Assembly (NCBI RefSeq): GCF_021246465.1
Contig: NZ_JAHRHK010000008.1
Location: 110,647-144,668, forward strand
Origin: Nocardioides sp. R-C-SC26
GTDB taxonomy: Bacteria; Actinomycetota; Actinomycetes; Propionibacteriales; Nocardioidaceae
DNA: 34,022 bases
Direction of reading: 5' to 3'
The stretch's first letter is position 1; each line of letters begins with the position of its first letter. Of this stretch, positions 25,057 through 33,809 are shown in pieces. A program made the position numbers and the translations under genes. The notes below the pieces were generated by a model. The model searched no databases, was not told where the DNA came from, and was given only the letters and a program-made list of their open reading frames with translations.

Positions 25057-27461
25057 CAGACCGCACCTCCGGTGATGGTGACCCGGGATCCCGGGGACGC
25101 CAGATCGGTGAGAAGGCCCAGACCCGTGGAGTTGGCCGGCAGCCAGACCACGCCCTCGACCATGTCGTCGACGGCCTCGACCGGCACGGTCACCGAGCCT
25201 CGGTCGCCGGTGACGGTGGCGGTGTCGCCGAGCGCCGCCGCCAACGCCGGGGCGACCTTCGCGACGGCCGGGCGGGCGGTGGCGAGGTAGTGCTTGTCCC
25301 CGGCCTGCATGACGCCGTTGTCGACGAGCTGCTTCCAGGACGCGAGTGCGAGGCTGTCGCCCGCCTGGACGGCGGCCGTGGCCGGCTCCGCGGGCGCCGC
25401 GGATGCCGCGGTGGCGCGAGCGCCGTCCCAGGCGCCGAGCTGCTCCATCTCCGACCAGACCTGGTCGACGGTGCGGAAGCCGAGCGGCGCGTCGAGCTCC
25501 TCGGCGATGCCCGCCAGGATGCGCAGCTCCGGCAGGGAGGCCGGGTTCGCGAAGATCTGGTCGAAGGGGCGCACGCGTCCCTCCCAGTTCACGAACGAGC
25601 CTGCCCGGTCGGTGATCGGCGCGACCGGGAAGACGACGTCGGCCAGGCGGGTGACGTCGCTGGCCCGCAGGTCCAGGGCGACCACGAAGGTGGCTGCCTC
25701 GAGCGCCGCGCGGGTCGCCGCCGGGTCGGCGGTATCGGCCGGGTCGACCCCGGCCACGACCACCCCACCCAGGTCTCCTGCGGTGAGGGCCGCGACGATG
25801 GCGTCGGCGTCACGCCCCGGAGTCTCGGGCAGGCGGTCCAGGCCCCAGGCGGTGGCGACGTCGACGCGGGCGGCCGCGTCGACGACCGGACGGCCGCCCG
25901 GCAGCAGGTTCGGCAGGCAGCCGGTCTCGACGGCGCCGCGGTCGCCCGCGCGCCGTGGGACCCACGCGAGTCGTGCCCCGGTGCGGGCGGCGAGGTCCGC
26001 GGCCGCCGTCAGCGCGCCCGGCACGGTGGCCAGTCGCTCGCCGAGGAGCACGATCGTGCCGGCATCGACGTCGAGTGCGGCGATCGCGGCGGTCTCGGCG
26101 CCCGGGGCCGTCGCGATCAGGGTGCCGTCGAGCTTGCGGAGCCCGCGGGTGGTGAAGGGGGCGACCGACCGCACGGGCAGGCCCGCGTGCAGCACGGCCT
26201 TGCGCAGCCGCAGGAAGATCGTGCCCGCCTCGTCCTCGGGCTCCAGGCCCACCAGGACGACGCCGGTCGCGGTCTCGAGATCGCGGTAGGTGACCCCGCC
26301 ACCGCCGGGGCCCGTCGCGACGACGTGCGCAGCGAGGAAGTCGGCCTCCTCGGCCGAGTGCGGGCGGGCGCGGAAGTCGATGTCGTTGGTGTCGAGGGCG
26401 ACCCGTGCGAACTTGCTGTAGGCGTAGGCGTCCTCGCCGGTGAGGCGTCCACCGGTGAGCACTCCGACGCCGCCGGCAGCGCGAGCGGTCGCGAGGCCAC
26501 GGGCCGCGACGGCGAACGCCTCGGTCCACGACGCGGGCCGCAGTTCGCCGTCCTCCCTGACCATCGGGTAGCCGATCCGGTCGGCCTCGGTCGCGTAGGC
26601 GAACGCGAAGCGGTCCTTGTCGGTGATCCACTCCTCGTTCACGTCCGGGTCGTCGCCGGCCAGGCGGCGCATCACCTTGCCGCGGCGGTGGTCGACGCGG
26701 ATCGCGGCTCCGCAGGCGTCGTGCTCGGCGACCGCGGGCGAGGAGACCAGGTCGAAGGGGCGGGACCGGAACCGGTACGACTCCGAGGTCAGCGCGCCGA
26801 CCGGGCAGATCTGGATGACGTTGCCGGAGAAGTAGGAGAGGAAGGGCGCGTTCTCGGCGATGCCGATCTGCTGCTGGGCGCCTCGCTCGATCAGCGCGAT
26901 GAACGGGTCGCCGGGGATCTCCTCCGCGAAGCGGGTGCAGCGCTGGCACACGATGCAGCGCTCGCGGTCGAGCAGCACCTGCGGGCTGAGGTTGATCGGC
27001 TTGGGAAAGGTCCGCTTGACGCCACCCGTGCCCGAGGAGGCGAAACGCGACTCACCCTGGCCGTTGCTCATCGCCTGGTTCTGCAGGGGGCACTCGCCGC
27101 CCTTGTCGCAGACCGGGCAGTCGAGCGGGTGGTTGATCAGCAGGAACTCCATGACTCCCTGCTGCGCCTTGTCGGCGACCTCGCTGGTCAGCTGGGTGCT
27201 GACCACCATGCCGTCGGCGACGGGGAGCGTGCAGGAGGCCTGCGGCTTCGGGAAGCCGCGGCCGTTGCCCGCATCGGGGACGTCGACGAGGCACTGGCGG
27301 CAGGCGCCGACCGGAGCGAGCAACGGGTGGTCGCAGAACCGCGGGATCTGGACGCCGACCTGCTCGGCTGCCCGGATCACCAGGGTGTCCTTGGCGACCT
27401 CGACCTGGATTCCGTCGATGGTGACGGTGACGGTCTCGACCTTCTCAGGCGTCGTCGTCAT
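25056..27461 (-). CDS. nuoG: NADH-quinone oxidoreductase subunit G, lacking the N7 cluster ligands
   Basis: The 801-residue iron-sulfur subunit of the NADH-oxidising arm has a [2Fe-2S] domain with Cys43, 54, 57 and 77. The His-ligated [4Fe-4S] N5 site is His111, Cys115, 118 and 124, and the N4 site is Cys169, 172, 175 and 219. The C-terminal two thirds resemble a molybdopterin oxidoreductase without cofactor. The N7 motif seen in several bacterial NuoG proteins (CxxCxxxCx27C) would fall at 245, 248, 252 and 280. Here those residues are Ala, Asp, Ala and Thr, while neighbouring sequence ([23 protein letters not shown]) is retained. One stray Cys is at 250. It is coupled to nuoH by a one-base overlap. 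Confidence 0.96.
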   Translation of the reverse strand: MTTTPEKVETVTVTIDGIQVEVAKDTLVIRAAEQVGVQIPRFCDHPLLAPVGACRQCLVDVPDAGNGRGFPKPQASCTLPVADGMVVSTQLTSEVADKAQQGVMEFLLINHPLDCPVCDKGGECPLQNQAMSNGQGESRFASSGTGGVKRTFPKPINLSPQVLLDRERCIVCQRCTRFAEEIPGDPFIALIERGAQQQIGIAENAPFLSYFSGNVIQICPVGALTSESYRFRSRPFDLVSSPAVAEHDACGAAIRVDHRRGKVMRRLAGDDPDVNEEWITDKDRFAFAYATEADRIGYPMVREDGELRPASWTEAFAVAARGLATARAAGGVGVLTGGRLTGEDAYAYSKFARVALDTNDIDFRARPHSAEEADFLAAHVVATGPGGGGVTYRDLETATGVVLVGLEPEDEAGTIFLRLRKAVLHAGLPVRSVAPFTTRGLRKLDGTLIATAPGAETAAIAALDVDAGTIVLLGERLATVPGALTAAADLAARTGARLAWVPRRAGDRGAVETGCLPNLLPGGRPVVDAAARVDVATAWGLDRLPETPGRDADAIVAALTAGDLGGVVVAGVDPADTADPAATRAALEAATFVVALDLRASDVTRLADVVFPVAPITDRAGSFVNWEGRVRPFDQIFANPASLPELRILAGIAEELDAPLGFRTVDQVWSEMEQLGAWDGARATAASAAPAEPATAAVQAGDSLALASWKQLVDNGVMQAGDKHYLATARPAVAKVAPALAAALGDTATVTGDRGSVTVPVEAVDDMVEGVVWLPANSTGLGLLTDLASPGSRVTITGGAV

Positions 27462-27464
27462 GGC

Positions 27465-28781
27465 TCACGCACCTGCCTTCGTCAGGGAGGGGGCCCAGAC
27501 CGTCGACGCGGCCGGGTCGAAGGGGCACCCGCCGCCGGTCAGGTGGGCGAGGTACTCGTCGCGGAAGAACTGGATGGAGCTGGAGATCGGGCTGGTCGCA
27601 CCGTCGCCGAGCGCGCAGAAGGAGCGACCCAGGATGTTCTCGCACTGGTCGAGGAGGAGATCGAGGTCGCCCTCGCTGCCCTGCCCCTGCTCCAGCGCAG
27701 CCAGGGTCTGCACCAGCCACCACGTGCCCTCGCGGCACGGGGTGCACTTGCCGCACGACTCGTGCTTGTAGAACTCGGTCCAGCGCAGCACCGCGCGCAC
27801 GACGCACGTGGTCTCGTCGAAGAGCTGGATGGCGCGGGTGCCGAGCATGGTGCCGACGCCGGCCATCGCCTCGAAGTCCAGCGGGACGTCGAGGTGCTCG
27901 TCGGTGAGCAGCGGCGTGCTCGAGCCTCCCGGCGTCCAGAACTTCAGGCGGTGGCCGTGGCGCATGCCGCCGGCGAGGTCGATCAGCTCACGCAGCGTGA
28001 TGCCGAGCGGGGCCTCGTACTGGCCCGGTCGCTCGACGTGGCCCGAGAGCGAGAAGATGCCGTAGCCCTTGGACTTCTCGGTGCCCATCGAGGCGAACCA
28101 GTCGGCACCGTTGGCGATGATGCTGGGCACCGAGGCGATCGACTCGACGTTGTTGATCACGGTCGGGCTGGCGTACAGGCCCGCGACGGCGGGGAACGGC
28201 GGGCGCAGACGCGGTTGACCGCGACGTCCCTCCAGGCCCTCGAGGAGAGCGGTCTCCTCGCCGCAGATGTAGGCGCCCGCACCCGCGTGCACCACGACGT
28301 CGAGGTCGTAGCCCGAGCCGTGGATGTTCTTGCCGAGGTGGCCGGCGGCGTAGGCCTCGGCGACGGCAGCCTGGACGCGGCGGATCACGTGGAGGACCTC
28401 ACCGCGGATGTAGATGAACGCGTGGTTGGCACGGATCGCGAACGAGCTGATGATCACGCCCTCGACCAGGGTGTGCGGCGTGGCCATCATGAGCGGGATG
28501 TCCTTGCAGGTGCCCGGCTCGGACTCGTCGGCGTTGACGACGAGGTACTTCGGCTTGGGGTTGTCCTGGGGGATGAAGCTCCACTTCATGCCCGTGGGGA
28601 AGCCGGCGCCGCCGCGGCCGCGCAGACCGGAGTCCTTGACGGCGGTGATGATGTCGTCCTGCGGCATCGTGAGCGCCTTCTTCAGCGCTCCGTAGCCACC
28701 GCGCGACTCATACGTCGCCAACGTCCAGCTGCGCTCGGCGTCCCAGTCGTCGGTGAGGACGGGGGTCAGGGTGTCGGTCAC
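27465..28781 (-). CDS. nuoF: NADH-quinone oxidoreductase subunit F (NADH- and FMN-binding)
   Basis: The 438-residue subunit oxidises NADH with FMN and carries cluster N3. GRGGAGFPTGMKW (55-67) and GAGAYICGEETALLEGLEGRRGQPR are the NADH/FMN sites. ESCGKCTPCREG supplies Cys343, 346 and 349, and Cys389 in SFCALGDGA completes the cluster. GTG at 28781 is preferred: it is preceded by GGAAGAGGG and yields the normal N-terminal length. The frame upstream is repeat-derived sequence (see the repeat at 28798-28847). The stop is three bases before the nuoG start. Confidence 0.96.
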   Translation of the reverse strand: MTDTLTPVLTDDWDAERSWTLATYESRGGYGALKKALTMPQDDIITAVKDSGLRGRGGAGFPTGMKWSFIPQDNPKPKYLVVNADESEPGTCKDIPLMMATPHTLVEGVIISSFAIRANHAFIYIRGEVLHVIRRVQAAVAEAYAAGHLGKNIHGSGYDLDVVVHAGAGAYICGEETALLEGLEGRRGQPRLRPPFPAVAGLYASPTVINNVESIASVPSIIANGADWFASMGTEKSKGYGIFSLSGHVERPGQYEAPLGITLRELIDLAGGMRHGHRLKFWTPGGSSTPLLTDEHLDVPLDFEAMAGVGTMLGTRAIQLFDETTCVVRAVLRWTEFYKHESCGKCTPCREGTWWLVQTLAALEQGQGSEGDLDLLLDQCENILGRSFCALGDGATSPISSSIQFFRDEYLAHLTGGGCPFDPAASTVWAPSLTKAGA

Positions 28782-28797
28782 GTCAGTGCCCTCTTCC

Positions 28798-28847
28798 GGT
28801 GGTTGAGGAGGAGCCGGCGATGAACGAGCCGACGGGGTCACGGAACC
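28798..28847 (+). repeat. Dispersed palindromic repeat, copy 5, filling the nuoE-nuoF junction
   Basis: It starts with GGTGGTTGAGGAGG, identical to the start of copy 1 (381-394), and ends with GGTCACGGAACC, abutting the nuoE stop at 28848. The centre (AGCCGGCGATGAACGAGCCG) is diverged. The element makes up most of the 66-bp spacer between nuoE and nuoF, where neighbouring nuo genes mostly overlap or nearly touch. Confidence 0.6.
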
Positions 28848-29618
28848 TCACTGGCTCTTCTCCTGCACCGTCTCGGACTCCGCGCGCGAGGTGTCGGCCT
28901 CGGCGACGGCGCCCTCCTTGGTCTCCGGCTCGGTGCCGGTGGCACCGCTCGCCTGGGCGACCGGGGCCGTCCACCCGCGCTCGCCGGCGATCTCGACGCC
29001 GGCGAGCGACGCCGGGCCTGCGGCGGGGCCCTCGTCGGCCAGGCCGTCGTTGAAGCCGGCGAGCACGCGCTCGGCCTCACGCCAGGTGCAGAGCCGGGGG
29101 CCGCGCGTGGAGCGGACCTCCTTGCCGGCGCGGAGGTCGTCGACCACCGCGACGGCGGAGTCCGGCGTCTGGTTGTCCATGAACTCCCAGTTGACCATCA
29201 TCACCGGGGCGTAGTCGCAGGCGGCGTTGCACTCGACGTGCTCGAGCGTGATGCTCTTCTTGCCCTGCTCCTCAGGCGTCGTCTCGTCGTTGCCGACGTC
29301 GAGGTGCTGCTTCAACCGGGCGAAGATCTCGTCGCCGCCCATCACCGCGCAGAGCGTGTTCGTGCAGACCCCGACGTGGTAGTCACCGACGGGCTTGCGC
29401 TTGTACATCGTGTAGAACGTCGCCACGCCGCTGACCTCGGCGGCGGAGATGTCCAGGATCTCGGCGCAGATCTCGATGCCCTCGGGCGTGACGCGGCCCT
29501 GCACCGACTGCACCAGGTGGAGCATCGGCAGGAGGCCCGAGCGCTTCTCCGGGTAGCGTCCCGCGATCTCGCGCAACTCCGAGATCGTCGTCTCGGTCAG
29601 TGTCGTCGCCTGCGTCAT
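28848..29618 (-). CDS. nuoE: NADH-quinone oxidoreductase subunit E ([2Fe-2S] N1a)
   Basis: The 256-residue thioredoxin-like subunit pairs with NuoF. The [2Fe-2S] ligands are Cys85 and Cys90 in CTNTLC, and Cys130 and Cys134 in CNAAC. The conserved domain ends near residue 190. A tail of about 60 residues, rich in Ala, Glu, Thr and Ser ([22 protein letters not shown]), follows, as in other actinobacterial NuoE proteins. Its ATG overlaps the nuoD stop by four bases. Its stop abuts repeat copy 5. Confidence 0.96.
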   Translation of the reverse strand: MTQATTLTETTISELREIAGRYPEKRSGLLPMLHLVQSVQGRVTPEGIEICAEILDISAAEVSGVATFYTMYKRKPVGDYHVGVCTNTLCAVMGGDEIFARLKQHLDVGNDETTPEEQGKKSITLEHVECNAACDYAPVMMVNWEFMDNQTPDSAVAVVDDLRAGKEVRSTRGPRLCTWREAERVLAGFNDGLADEGPAAGPASLAGVEIAGERGWTAPVAQASGATGTEPETKEGAVAEADTSRAESETVQEKSQ

Positions 29619-30958
29619 CGGTCGACGCCTCCCATCACCGGGTCGATGGATGCGATCGCGACGATGACGTCGGCGACCTGGCCACCCTCGCTCATCACGC
29701 TCGTGGCCTGCAGGTTGTTGAACGAGGGGTCGCGGAAGTGCGCGCGGAACGGCCGCGTGCCGCCGTCGGACACGACGTGCGCTCCGAGCTCGCCGCGCGG
29801 GGACTCCAGCGGCACGTAGGCCTGCCCGGGCGGGACCCGGAAGCCCTCGGTGACGAGCTTGAAGTGGTGGATCAGGGCCTCCATCGACTCGCCCATGATG
29901 TGGCGGATGTGGTCGAGGCTGTTGCCCATGCCGTCGCTGCCGATCGAGAGCTGGCTGGGCCAGGCGATCTTCTTGTCCGCCACCATCACCGGCGCGCCCT
30001 CGAGGGCCGCGAGACGGTCCGCGCACTGCTGCACGATGCGCAACGACTCCCACATCTCGTTGAGCCGGACGCGGAAGCGGCCGTAGGAGTCGCTGGTGTC
30101 CCAGGTCTGGACGTCGAACTCGTAGTCCTCGTAGCCGCAGTACGGCTGGGTCTTGCGCAGGTCCCAGGCGTAGCCGGTGCTGCGCAGCACCGGGCCGGTG
30201 AGGCCGAGCGCCATGCAGCCCTCGAGATCGAGGTGCCCCACGCCCTCGAGGCGACCCTTGAAGATGGGGTTGGCGTTGCAGAGCGCGGCGTACTCGGGCA
30301 GCCGCTTCTTCATCAGCTCGATGAAACCGCGGATCTCGTCCAGTGCGCCGGGCGGGAGGTCCTGGGCGACTCCACCCGGACGGATGAACGCGTGGTTCAT
30401 GCGGAGGCCGGTGATGAGCTCGAAGAGGTCGAGCACGAGCTCGCGCTCGCGGAACCCGATCGTCATCACGGTCAGCGCGCCGATCTCCATGCCGCCGGTG
30501 GCGATGCACACCAGGTGGCTGGAGATGCGGTTGAGCTCCATGAGGAGCACCCGCATGACGCTGGCCTTCTCCGGGATCTGGTCCTCGATGTCGAGCAGGC
30601 GCTCGACGCCCAGCACGTAGCTGGCCTCGTTGTAGAACGGGGAGAGGTAGTCCATCCGGGTGCAGAAGGTGGTGCCCTGCACCCAGGAGCGGTACTCCAT
30701 GTTCTTCTCGATGCCGGTGTGCAGGTAGCCGATGCCGCACCGCGCCTCGGTGACCGTCTCGCCCTCGATCTCGAGGATCAGGCGGAGGACGCCGTGCGTG
30801 GAGGGGTGCTGCGGCCCCATGTTGACCACGACCCGCTCTTCGGCCAGGTCGTCGCCGATGCCGCGGACCAGCTCGTCCCAGTCGCGACCGGTGACGGTGA
30901 AGACCCGGCCGTCGGTGGTCTCCTGGGAGCCCGCGTAGATGTCGTCCGTCGTGCTCAT
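29615..30958 (-). CDS. nuoD: NADH-quinone oxidoreductase subunit D (49-kDa type, quinone-binding)
   Basis: The 447-residue subunit forms the quinone-reduction chamber with Nuo[10 protein letters not shown] at 48-56 contains the conserved quinone-pocket His residues (51, 55). [63 protein letters not shown] and [16 protein letters not shown] are family hallmarks. Length and composition are normal. The ATG is one base past the nuoC stop and the gene is coupled to nuoE by an ATGA overlap. Confidence 0.97.
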   Translation of the reverse strand: MSTTDDIYAGSQETTDGRVFTVTGRDWDELVRGIGDDLAEERVVVNMGPQHPSTHGVLRLILEIEGETVTEARCGIGYLHTGIEKNMEYRSWVQGTTFCTRMDYLSPFYNEASYVLGVERLLDIEDQIPEKASVMRVLLMELNRISSHLVCIATGGMEIGALTVMTIGFRERELVLDLFELITGLRMNHAFIRPGGVAQDLPPGALDEIRGFIELMKKRLPEYAALCNANPIFKGRLEGVGHLDLEGCMALGLTGPVLRSTGYAWDLRKTQPYCGYEDYEFDVQTWDTSDSYGRFRVRLNEMWESLRIVQQCADRLAALEGAPVMVADKKIAWPSQLSIGSDGMGNSLDHIRHIMGESMEALIHHFKLVTEGFRVPPGQAYVPLESPRGELGAHVVSDGGTRPFRAHFRDPSFNNLQATSVMSEGGQVADVIVAIASIDPVMGGVDR

Positions 30959-30959
30959 G

Positions 30960-31673
30960 TCAGTTGTAAGCCCTCCGCTGGTCGGGCGGCGGAATCGTCG
31001 CGCCCTTGTACTCCACCGGGATGCCGCCGAGTGGGTAGTCCTTGCGCTGCGGGTGTCCGGGCCAGTCGTCGGGCATCAGGATCCGGGTCAGCGCAGGGTG
31101 GCCGTCGAAGATCAGGCCGAACATGTCGTAGGTCTCGCGCTCGTGCCAGTCGAGCATCGGGTAGATGCTCACCAACGACGGCACGTGAGGATCGGCGTCC
31201 GGCGCCGACACCTCCACCCGCACGCGTCGGTTGTAGGTCATCGAGAGGAAGTGGTAGACGGCGTGCAGCTCGGCGTCGACGTCGTCGGGGTAGTGCACGC
31301 CGCTGACGCCGAGGCACATCTCGAAGCGCAACTTCGCGTCGTCGCGCAGAGCACGGGCGAACACCTCGAGGTCCTCGCGGCGGACGTGGAAGGTGATCTC
31401 GCCACGGTGGACGACGACCCGGCTCGGAGCGCCCGTGACGGCCTCGATCGCGTCGGCGACCTCGTCGAAGTAGCCGCCGAACGGACGCGAGGCCGCACCC
31501 GGGAAGACGACCGGGGCGACCAGGCCGCCGTAGCCGCTGGTGTCACCGGTGCCGCGCACGCCGAACATGCCGGTGCGGGCGGCCACGGCCTGGCTCTCGG
31601 TGCCGCTCTGGGCGACATCGGAGTCGATCTCGGCAGGCGGCGTGGGGCCGGTGGTCTTGTCCTCGTCGCTCAT
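30960..31673 (-). CDS. nuoC: NADH-quinone oxidoreductase subunit C (30-kDa type)
   Basis: The 237-residue subunit of the connecting arm carries the diagnostic sequence [17 protein letters not shown] followed by [23 protein letters not shown] near its C-terminus. The N-terminal 35 residues ([19 protein letters not shown]...) are acidic, Pro/Thr-rich and probably disordered. ATG at 31673 overlaps the nuoB stop (ATGA). The gene is separate from nuoD, unlike the nuoCD fusion of enterobacteria. Confidence 0.96.
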   Translation of the reverse strand: MSDEDKTTGPTPPAEIDSDVAQSGTESQAVAARTGMFGVRGTGDTSGYGGLVAPVVFPGAASRPFGGYFDEVADAIEAVTGAPSRVVVHRGEITFHVRREDLEVFARALRDDAKLRFEMCLGVSGVHYPDDVDAELHAVYHFLSMTYNRRVRVEVSAPDADPHVPSLVSIYPMLDWHERETYDMFGLIFDGHPALTRILMPDDWPGHPQRKDYPLGGIPVEYKGATIPPPDQRRAYN

Positions 31674-32224
31674 CGAAGCAACCCCCGCAGATCGGCCGTG
31701 GGCAGGGCGTTGAGCGCCGTGGTCTCGCGCTCCTCGATCTCGGCGAGCCGGTTCGGCCCGAGCTTGGTCTGCTGGACCTGCTCGTGCAGCTTGAGGATCG
31801 CGTCGATCAGCATCTCCGGCCGCGGCGGACAGCCCGGCAGGTACATGTCGACCGGGACGATGTGGTCGACGCCCTGAACGACGGCGTAGTTGTTGAACAT
31901 GCCGCCGCTGCTGGCGCACACACCCATCGCCAGCACCCACTTCGGGTTGGCCATCTGGTCATAGATCTGGCGCACGACCGGCGCCATCTTCTGGCTCACC
32001 CGGCCCGCCACGATCATCAGGTCGGCCTGACGCGGACTGGCTCGGAAGACCTCCATGCCGAAGCGCGCGAGGTCGTACTTGGGCCCGCCCGAGGTCATCA
32101 TCTCGATCGCGCAGCACGCCAGACCGAACGTCGCGGGCCAGAAGCTGGCCTTGCGCATGTAGCCGGCGAGACCCTCGACCGACGTCAGCAGGACGCCGCT
32201 GGGGAGCTTCTCCTCGATACCCAT
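31670..32224 (-). CDS. nuoB: NADH-quinone oxidoreductase subunit B (cluster N2)
   Basis: The 184-residue subunit holds the terminal [4Fe-4S] cluster N2 that reduces menaquinone. Its ligands are the tandem Cys37-Cys38 ([11 protein letters not shown]), Cys103 ([10 protein letters not shown]) and Cys132 ([11 protein letters not shown]). [24 protein letters not shown] is also conserved. The start has GGAGAA upstream. It lies 106 bp after nuoA, an unusually wide gap for this operon, which contains a 32-codon open frame ending on the nuoB start. Confidence 0.97.
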   Translation of the reverse strand: MGIEEKLPSGVLLTSVEGLAGYMRKASFWPATFGLACCAIEMMTSGGPKYDLARFGMEVFRASPRQADLMIVAGRVSQKMAPVVRQIYDQMANPKWVLAMGVCASSGGMFNNYAVVQGVDHIVPVDMYLPGCPPRPEMLIDAILKLHEQVQQTKLGPNRLAEIEERETTALNALPTADLRGLLR

Positions 32225-32322
32225 CAGATTCTCCAGTCGTTCGTGGCCCGCCGGGCGGCGTCAGGCGCCGGAGAGGGCGGAGCAGTCGTCGGGTGAGGAC
32301 GACGAAGGCGAGGTGCGTTCAT
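32224..32322 (-). CDS. Possible 32-residue peptide between nuoA and nuoB (doubtful)
   Basis: An ATG at 32322 opens a 32-codon frame whose TGA shares a base with the nuoB start (TGATG). The peptide is basic and Pro/Ala-rich ([20 protein letters not shown] at the N-terminus). No strong Shine-Dalgarno sequence precedes it. It could be a coupling peptide that carries ribosomes from nuoA to nuoB, or simply open by chance in high-GC DNA. I do not recognise a homolog. Confidence 0.2.
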   Translation of the reverse strand: MNAPRLRRPHPTTAPPSPAPDAARRATNDWRI

Positions 32323-32330
32323 GGCGTCGC

Positions 32331-32690
32331 TCAGTCCCAGTCGAGGCCGCCGCGTCGCCACACGTACACGTAGGCGATGAAGACGGTGAGGATGAACAGG
32401 ACCATCTCGACGAGCCCGAAGAGCGCCATCGCGTCGAAGTGCACGGCCCACGGGTAGAGGAAGATGATCTCGATGTCGAAGATGATGAAGATCATCGCGG
32501 TGATGTAGTACTTCACCGGGACGCGACCGCCGCCGACCGCCTGGGGCGTGGGCTCGATGCCGCACTCGTAGGAATCGAGCCGAGCGCGGTTGTAGCGCTT
32601 CGGGCCGATGAAGAAGCTGATGGCTACCGATCCGATCGCGAACGCTGCCGCGATCGATGCCAGCACGAGCACCGGGGTGTAGAGCTCCAT
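32331..32690 (-). CDS. nuoA: NADH-quinone oxidoreductase subunit A
   Basis: The 119-residue protein has three membrane helices and is the first gene of the nuo operon. YNRARLDSYECGIEPTPQAVGGGRVPVKYYITAMIFIIFDIEIIFLYPWAV is the signature of subunit A, including the loop Cys near the quinone site and the acidic residues of the second helix. ATG at 32690 is preceded by GGAAGGCGG. An in-frame ATG at 32780 would add 30 residues unlike the family and would run across a candidate operator, so it is rejected. Confidence 0.96.
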   Translation of the reverse strand: MELYTPVLVLASIAAAFAIGSVAISFFIGPKRYNRARLDSYECGIEPTPQAVGGGRVPVKYYITAMIFIIFDIEIIFLYPWAVHFDAMALFGLVEMVLFILTVFIAYVYVWRRGGLDWD

Positions 32691-32720
32691 GCCGCCTTCC
32701 TTCCACTGCCTTGGCGGACC

Positions 32721-32750
32721 CCTCGTGACCTTGTGAATGCAATCACGAGG
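32721..32750 (-). promoter_or_regulatory. CRP/GlxR-like site nested in an inverted repeat upstream of nuoA
   Basis: On the plus strand, TGTGAATGCAATCACG (32732-32747) matches the CRP-family consensus TGTGA-N6-TCACA except in the last base. It lies within a longer symmetry: CCTCGTGA (32721-32728) and TCACGAGG (32743-32750) are perfect inverted arms 22 bp apart. The site is 31-60 bp upstream of the nuoA start. The region upstream (about 32808-32860) is AT-richer, with TTTTATC on the minus strand as a possible -10 box. Regulation by a CRP/GlxR-type protein is inferred. Confidence 0.45.
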
Positions 32751-32861
32751 TGTGATCTGGCGCTCATACTGCCACTCCACGCGATCCGCGTCACATGGGG
32801 GTCGCCCGATAAAACGCCGTCTGACCTGCGGATTTACAACACGCGACCGTTGCTTAATTGC

Positions 32862-32937
32862 GTTGACCCGTCTTCAGGTAAAGACGGGTGAACGGGAACC
32901 GGACCGTTGACCCGTCTTCAGGTAGAGACGGGTCAAC
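32862..32937 (-). terminator. Tandem duplicated hairpins after menG
   Basis: Two 32-bp units (32862-32893 and 32906-32937) begin GTTGACCCGTCTTCAGGTA and differ at only two positions. The second has perfect 12-bp arms (GTTGACCCGTCT / AGACGGGTCAAC); the first has one mismatch. They lie 15-90 bp beyond the menG stop at 32952 in its direction of transcription, so they probably terminate menG before the nuo promoter. The other parts of the 261-bp gap are described under the CRP-like site. Confidence 0.65.
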
Positions 32938-32951
32938 GCGCAGGAGGCGGA

Positions 32952-33641
32952 TCAGGCCGTGGCGCGGTGGAGGGCGACGATCCCGCCCGAGAGATTGCGC
33001 CACTGCGGGTCCTGCCATCCGGCGTCGCCGATCATCGTGGCCAGCCCCGCTTGGTCCGGCCAGGCCCGGATCGACTCCGCCAGGTAGACGTAGGCGTCGG
33101 GCGCGGAGGAGACGGCGCGCGCGACCGGTGGCAGCGCGCGCATCAGGTACTCGACGTAGACGGTGCGGAAGGGCGCCCAGGTCGGGTGGCTGAACTCGCA
33201 CACCACGAGCCTGCCGCCGGGCTTGGTCACTCGGCGCAGCTCGCGCAGCCCCGCGACGGGGTCGACGATGTTGCGGAGCCCGAAGCTGATCGTGACGGCG
33301 TCGAAGGTGGCGTCGCGGAAGGGGAGCTTGGTGCCGTCCCCGGCGGTGAAGGGCAGATGTGGTCTCGCCTGCTTGCCGACCTGGAGCATCCCGAGGGAGA
33401 AGTCGCACGGGACGACGCGCGCCCCGAGATCGGCGAACGGCTGACTGCTCGTGCCGGTGCCGGCCGCGAGGTCGAGGACCCGGTGACCCGGCTGCGGATC
33501 GACGGCGGCGATGACGTCGCGCCGCCAACGTCGATCCTGCCCGAGCGAGAGCACGTCGTTGGTGACGTCGTACCGCTTGGCCACGGCGTCGAACATGCGA
33601 CGGACGTCGGCGGGCTGCTTGTCGAGTTCTGCGCGGACCAC
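32952..33641 (-). CDS. menG: Demethylmenaquinone methyltransferase
   Basis: The 229-residue cytoplasmic enzyme methylates demethylmenaquinone with S-adenosylmethionine, the last step of menaquinone synthesis. It has [31 protein letters not shown] at 11-41, SAM motif [12 protein letters not shown] (55-66), Asp80 as likely ribose ligand, [13 protein letters not shown], and [10 protein letters not shown], all typical of UbiE/MenG. In an actinobacterium that uses menaquinone, MenG is the appropriate call (ubiE is the ubiquinone-pathway name). The start is GTG at 33641; no Shine-Dalgarno sequence is seen. TACGGT six bases before the GTG could be the -10 box of a leaderless transcript. It sits directly upstream of the complex I operon. 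Confidence 0.95.
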   Translation of the reverse strand: MVRAELDKQPADVRRMFDAVAKRYDVTNDVLSLGQDRRWRRDVIAAVDPQPGHRVLDLAAGTGTSSQPFADLGARVVPCDFSLGMLQVGKQARPHLPFTAGDGTKLPFRDATFDAVTISFGLRNIVDPVAGLRELRRVTKPGGRLVVCEFSHPTWAPFRTVYVEYLMRALPPVARAVSSAPDAYVYLAESIRAWPDQAGLATMIGDAGWQDPQWRNLSGGIVALHRATA

Positions 33642-33649
33642 GGCGTAAC

Positions 33650-33680
33650 CGTAGGGGAACCGCCCAACGGTTCCCCTACG
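33650..33680 (-). promoter_or_regulatory. Perfect 13-bp hairpin abutting the menG start
   Basis: CGTAGGGGAACCG (33650-33662) is the exact inverse of CGGTTCCCCTACG (33668-33680), with a five-base loop. On the minus strand its 3' arm ends eight bases before the GTG of menG and overlaps the candidate -10 box TACGGT. It could be an operator, or a 5'-leader hairpin if transcription starts further upstream. On the plus strand it is 130 bp before the next gene. Confidence 0.5.
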
Positions 33681-33749
33681 TCCGCCTCGACGTCGCCGCG
33701 ATCACAGGACGCGCCGCAACCAAATGCCCCCCTGGGGCGTCTCCTCATC

Positions 33750-33776
33750 AGACGATGCTGATCCGCCGGATCGTCT
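33750..33776 (+). promoter_or_regulatory. Nested palindromes upstream of the last gene
   Basis: AGACGAT (33750-33756) and ATCGTCT (33770-33776) are inverted. Between and overlapping them, GATCCG-C-CGGATC (33760-33772) is a perfect 13-bp palindrome. They lie 34-60 bp upstream of the start at 33810 and could be an operator or leader structure. The function is unknown. Confidence 0.3.
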
Positions 33777-33809
33777 TCCCCCGCTGCGATCTCGAGACAG
33801 GACCCACCC

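Noticed and set aside
25290..28823. A plus-strand open frame of 1177 codons opposite nuoG and nuoF
   Set aside because: It is antisense to two fully recognisable genes and has the Arg/Asp/Val/Gly-rich composition typical of shadow frames in high-GC DNA. No domain is recognisable.
32691..32780. Earlier nuoA start at 32780
   Set aside because: It adds 30 residues foreign to the family and overlaps the operator-like inverted repeat; the ATG at 32690 has a clear ribosome-binding site.
33640..33680. ECF-sigma-type promoter (GGAAC ... GTT) upstream of menG
   Set aside because: GGAAC is present but the spacing to a GTT element does not fit known ECF promoters, and the bases are part of a perfect hairpin.
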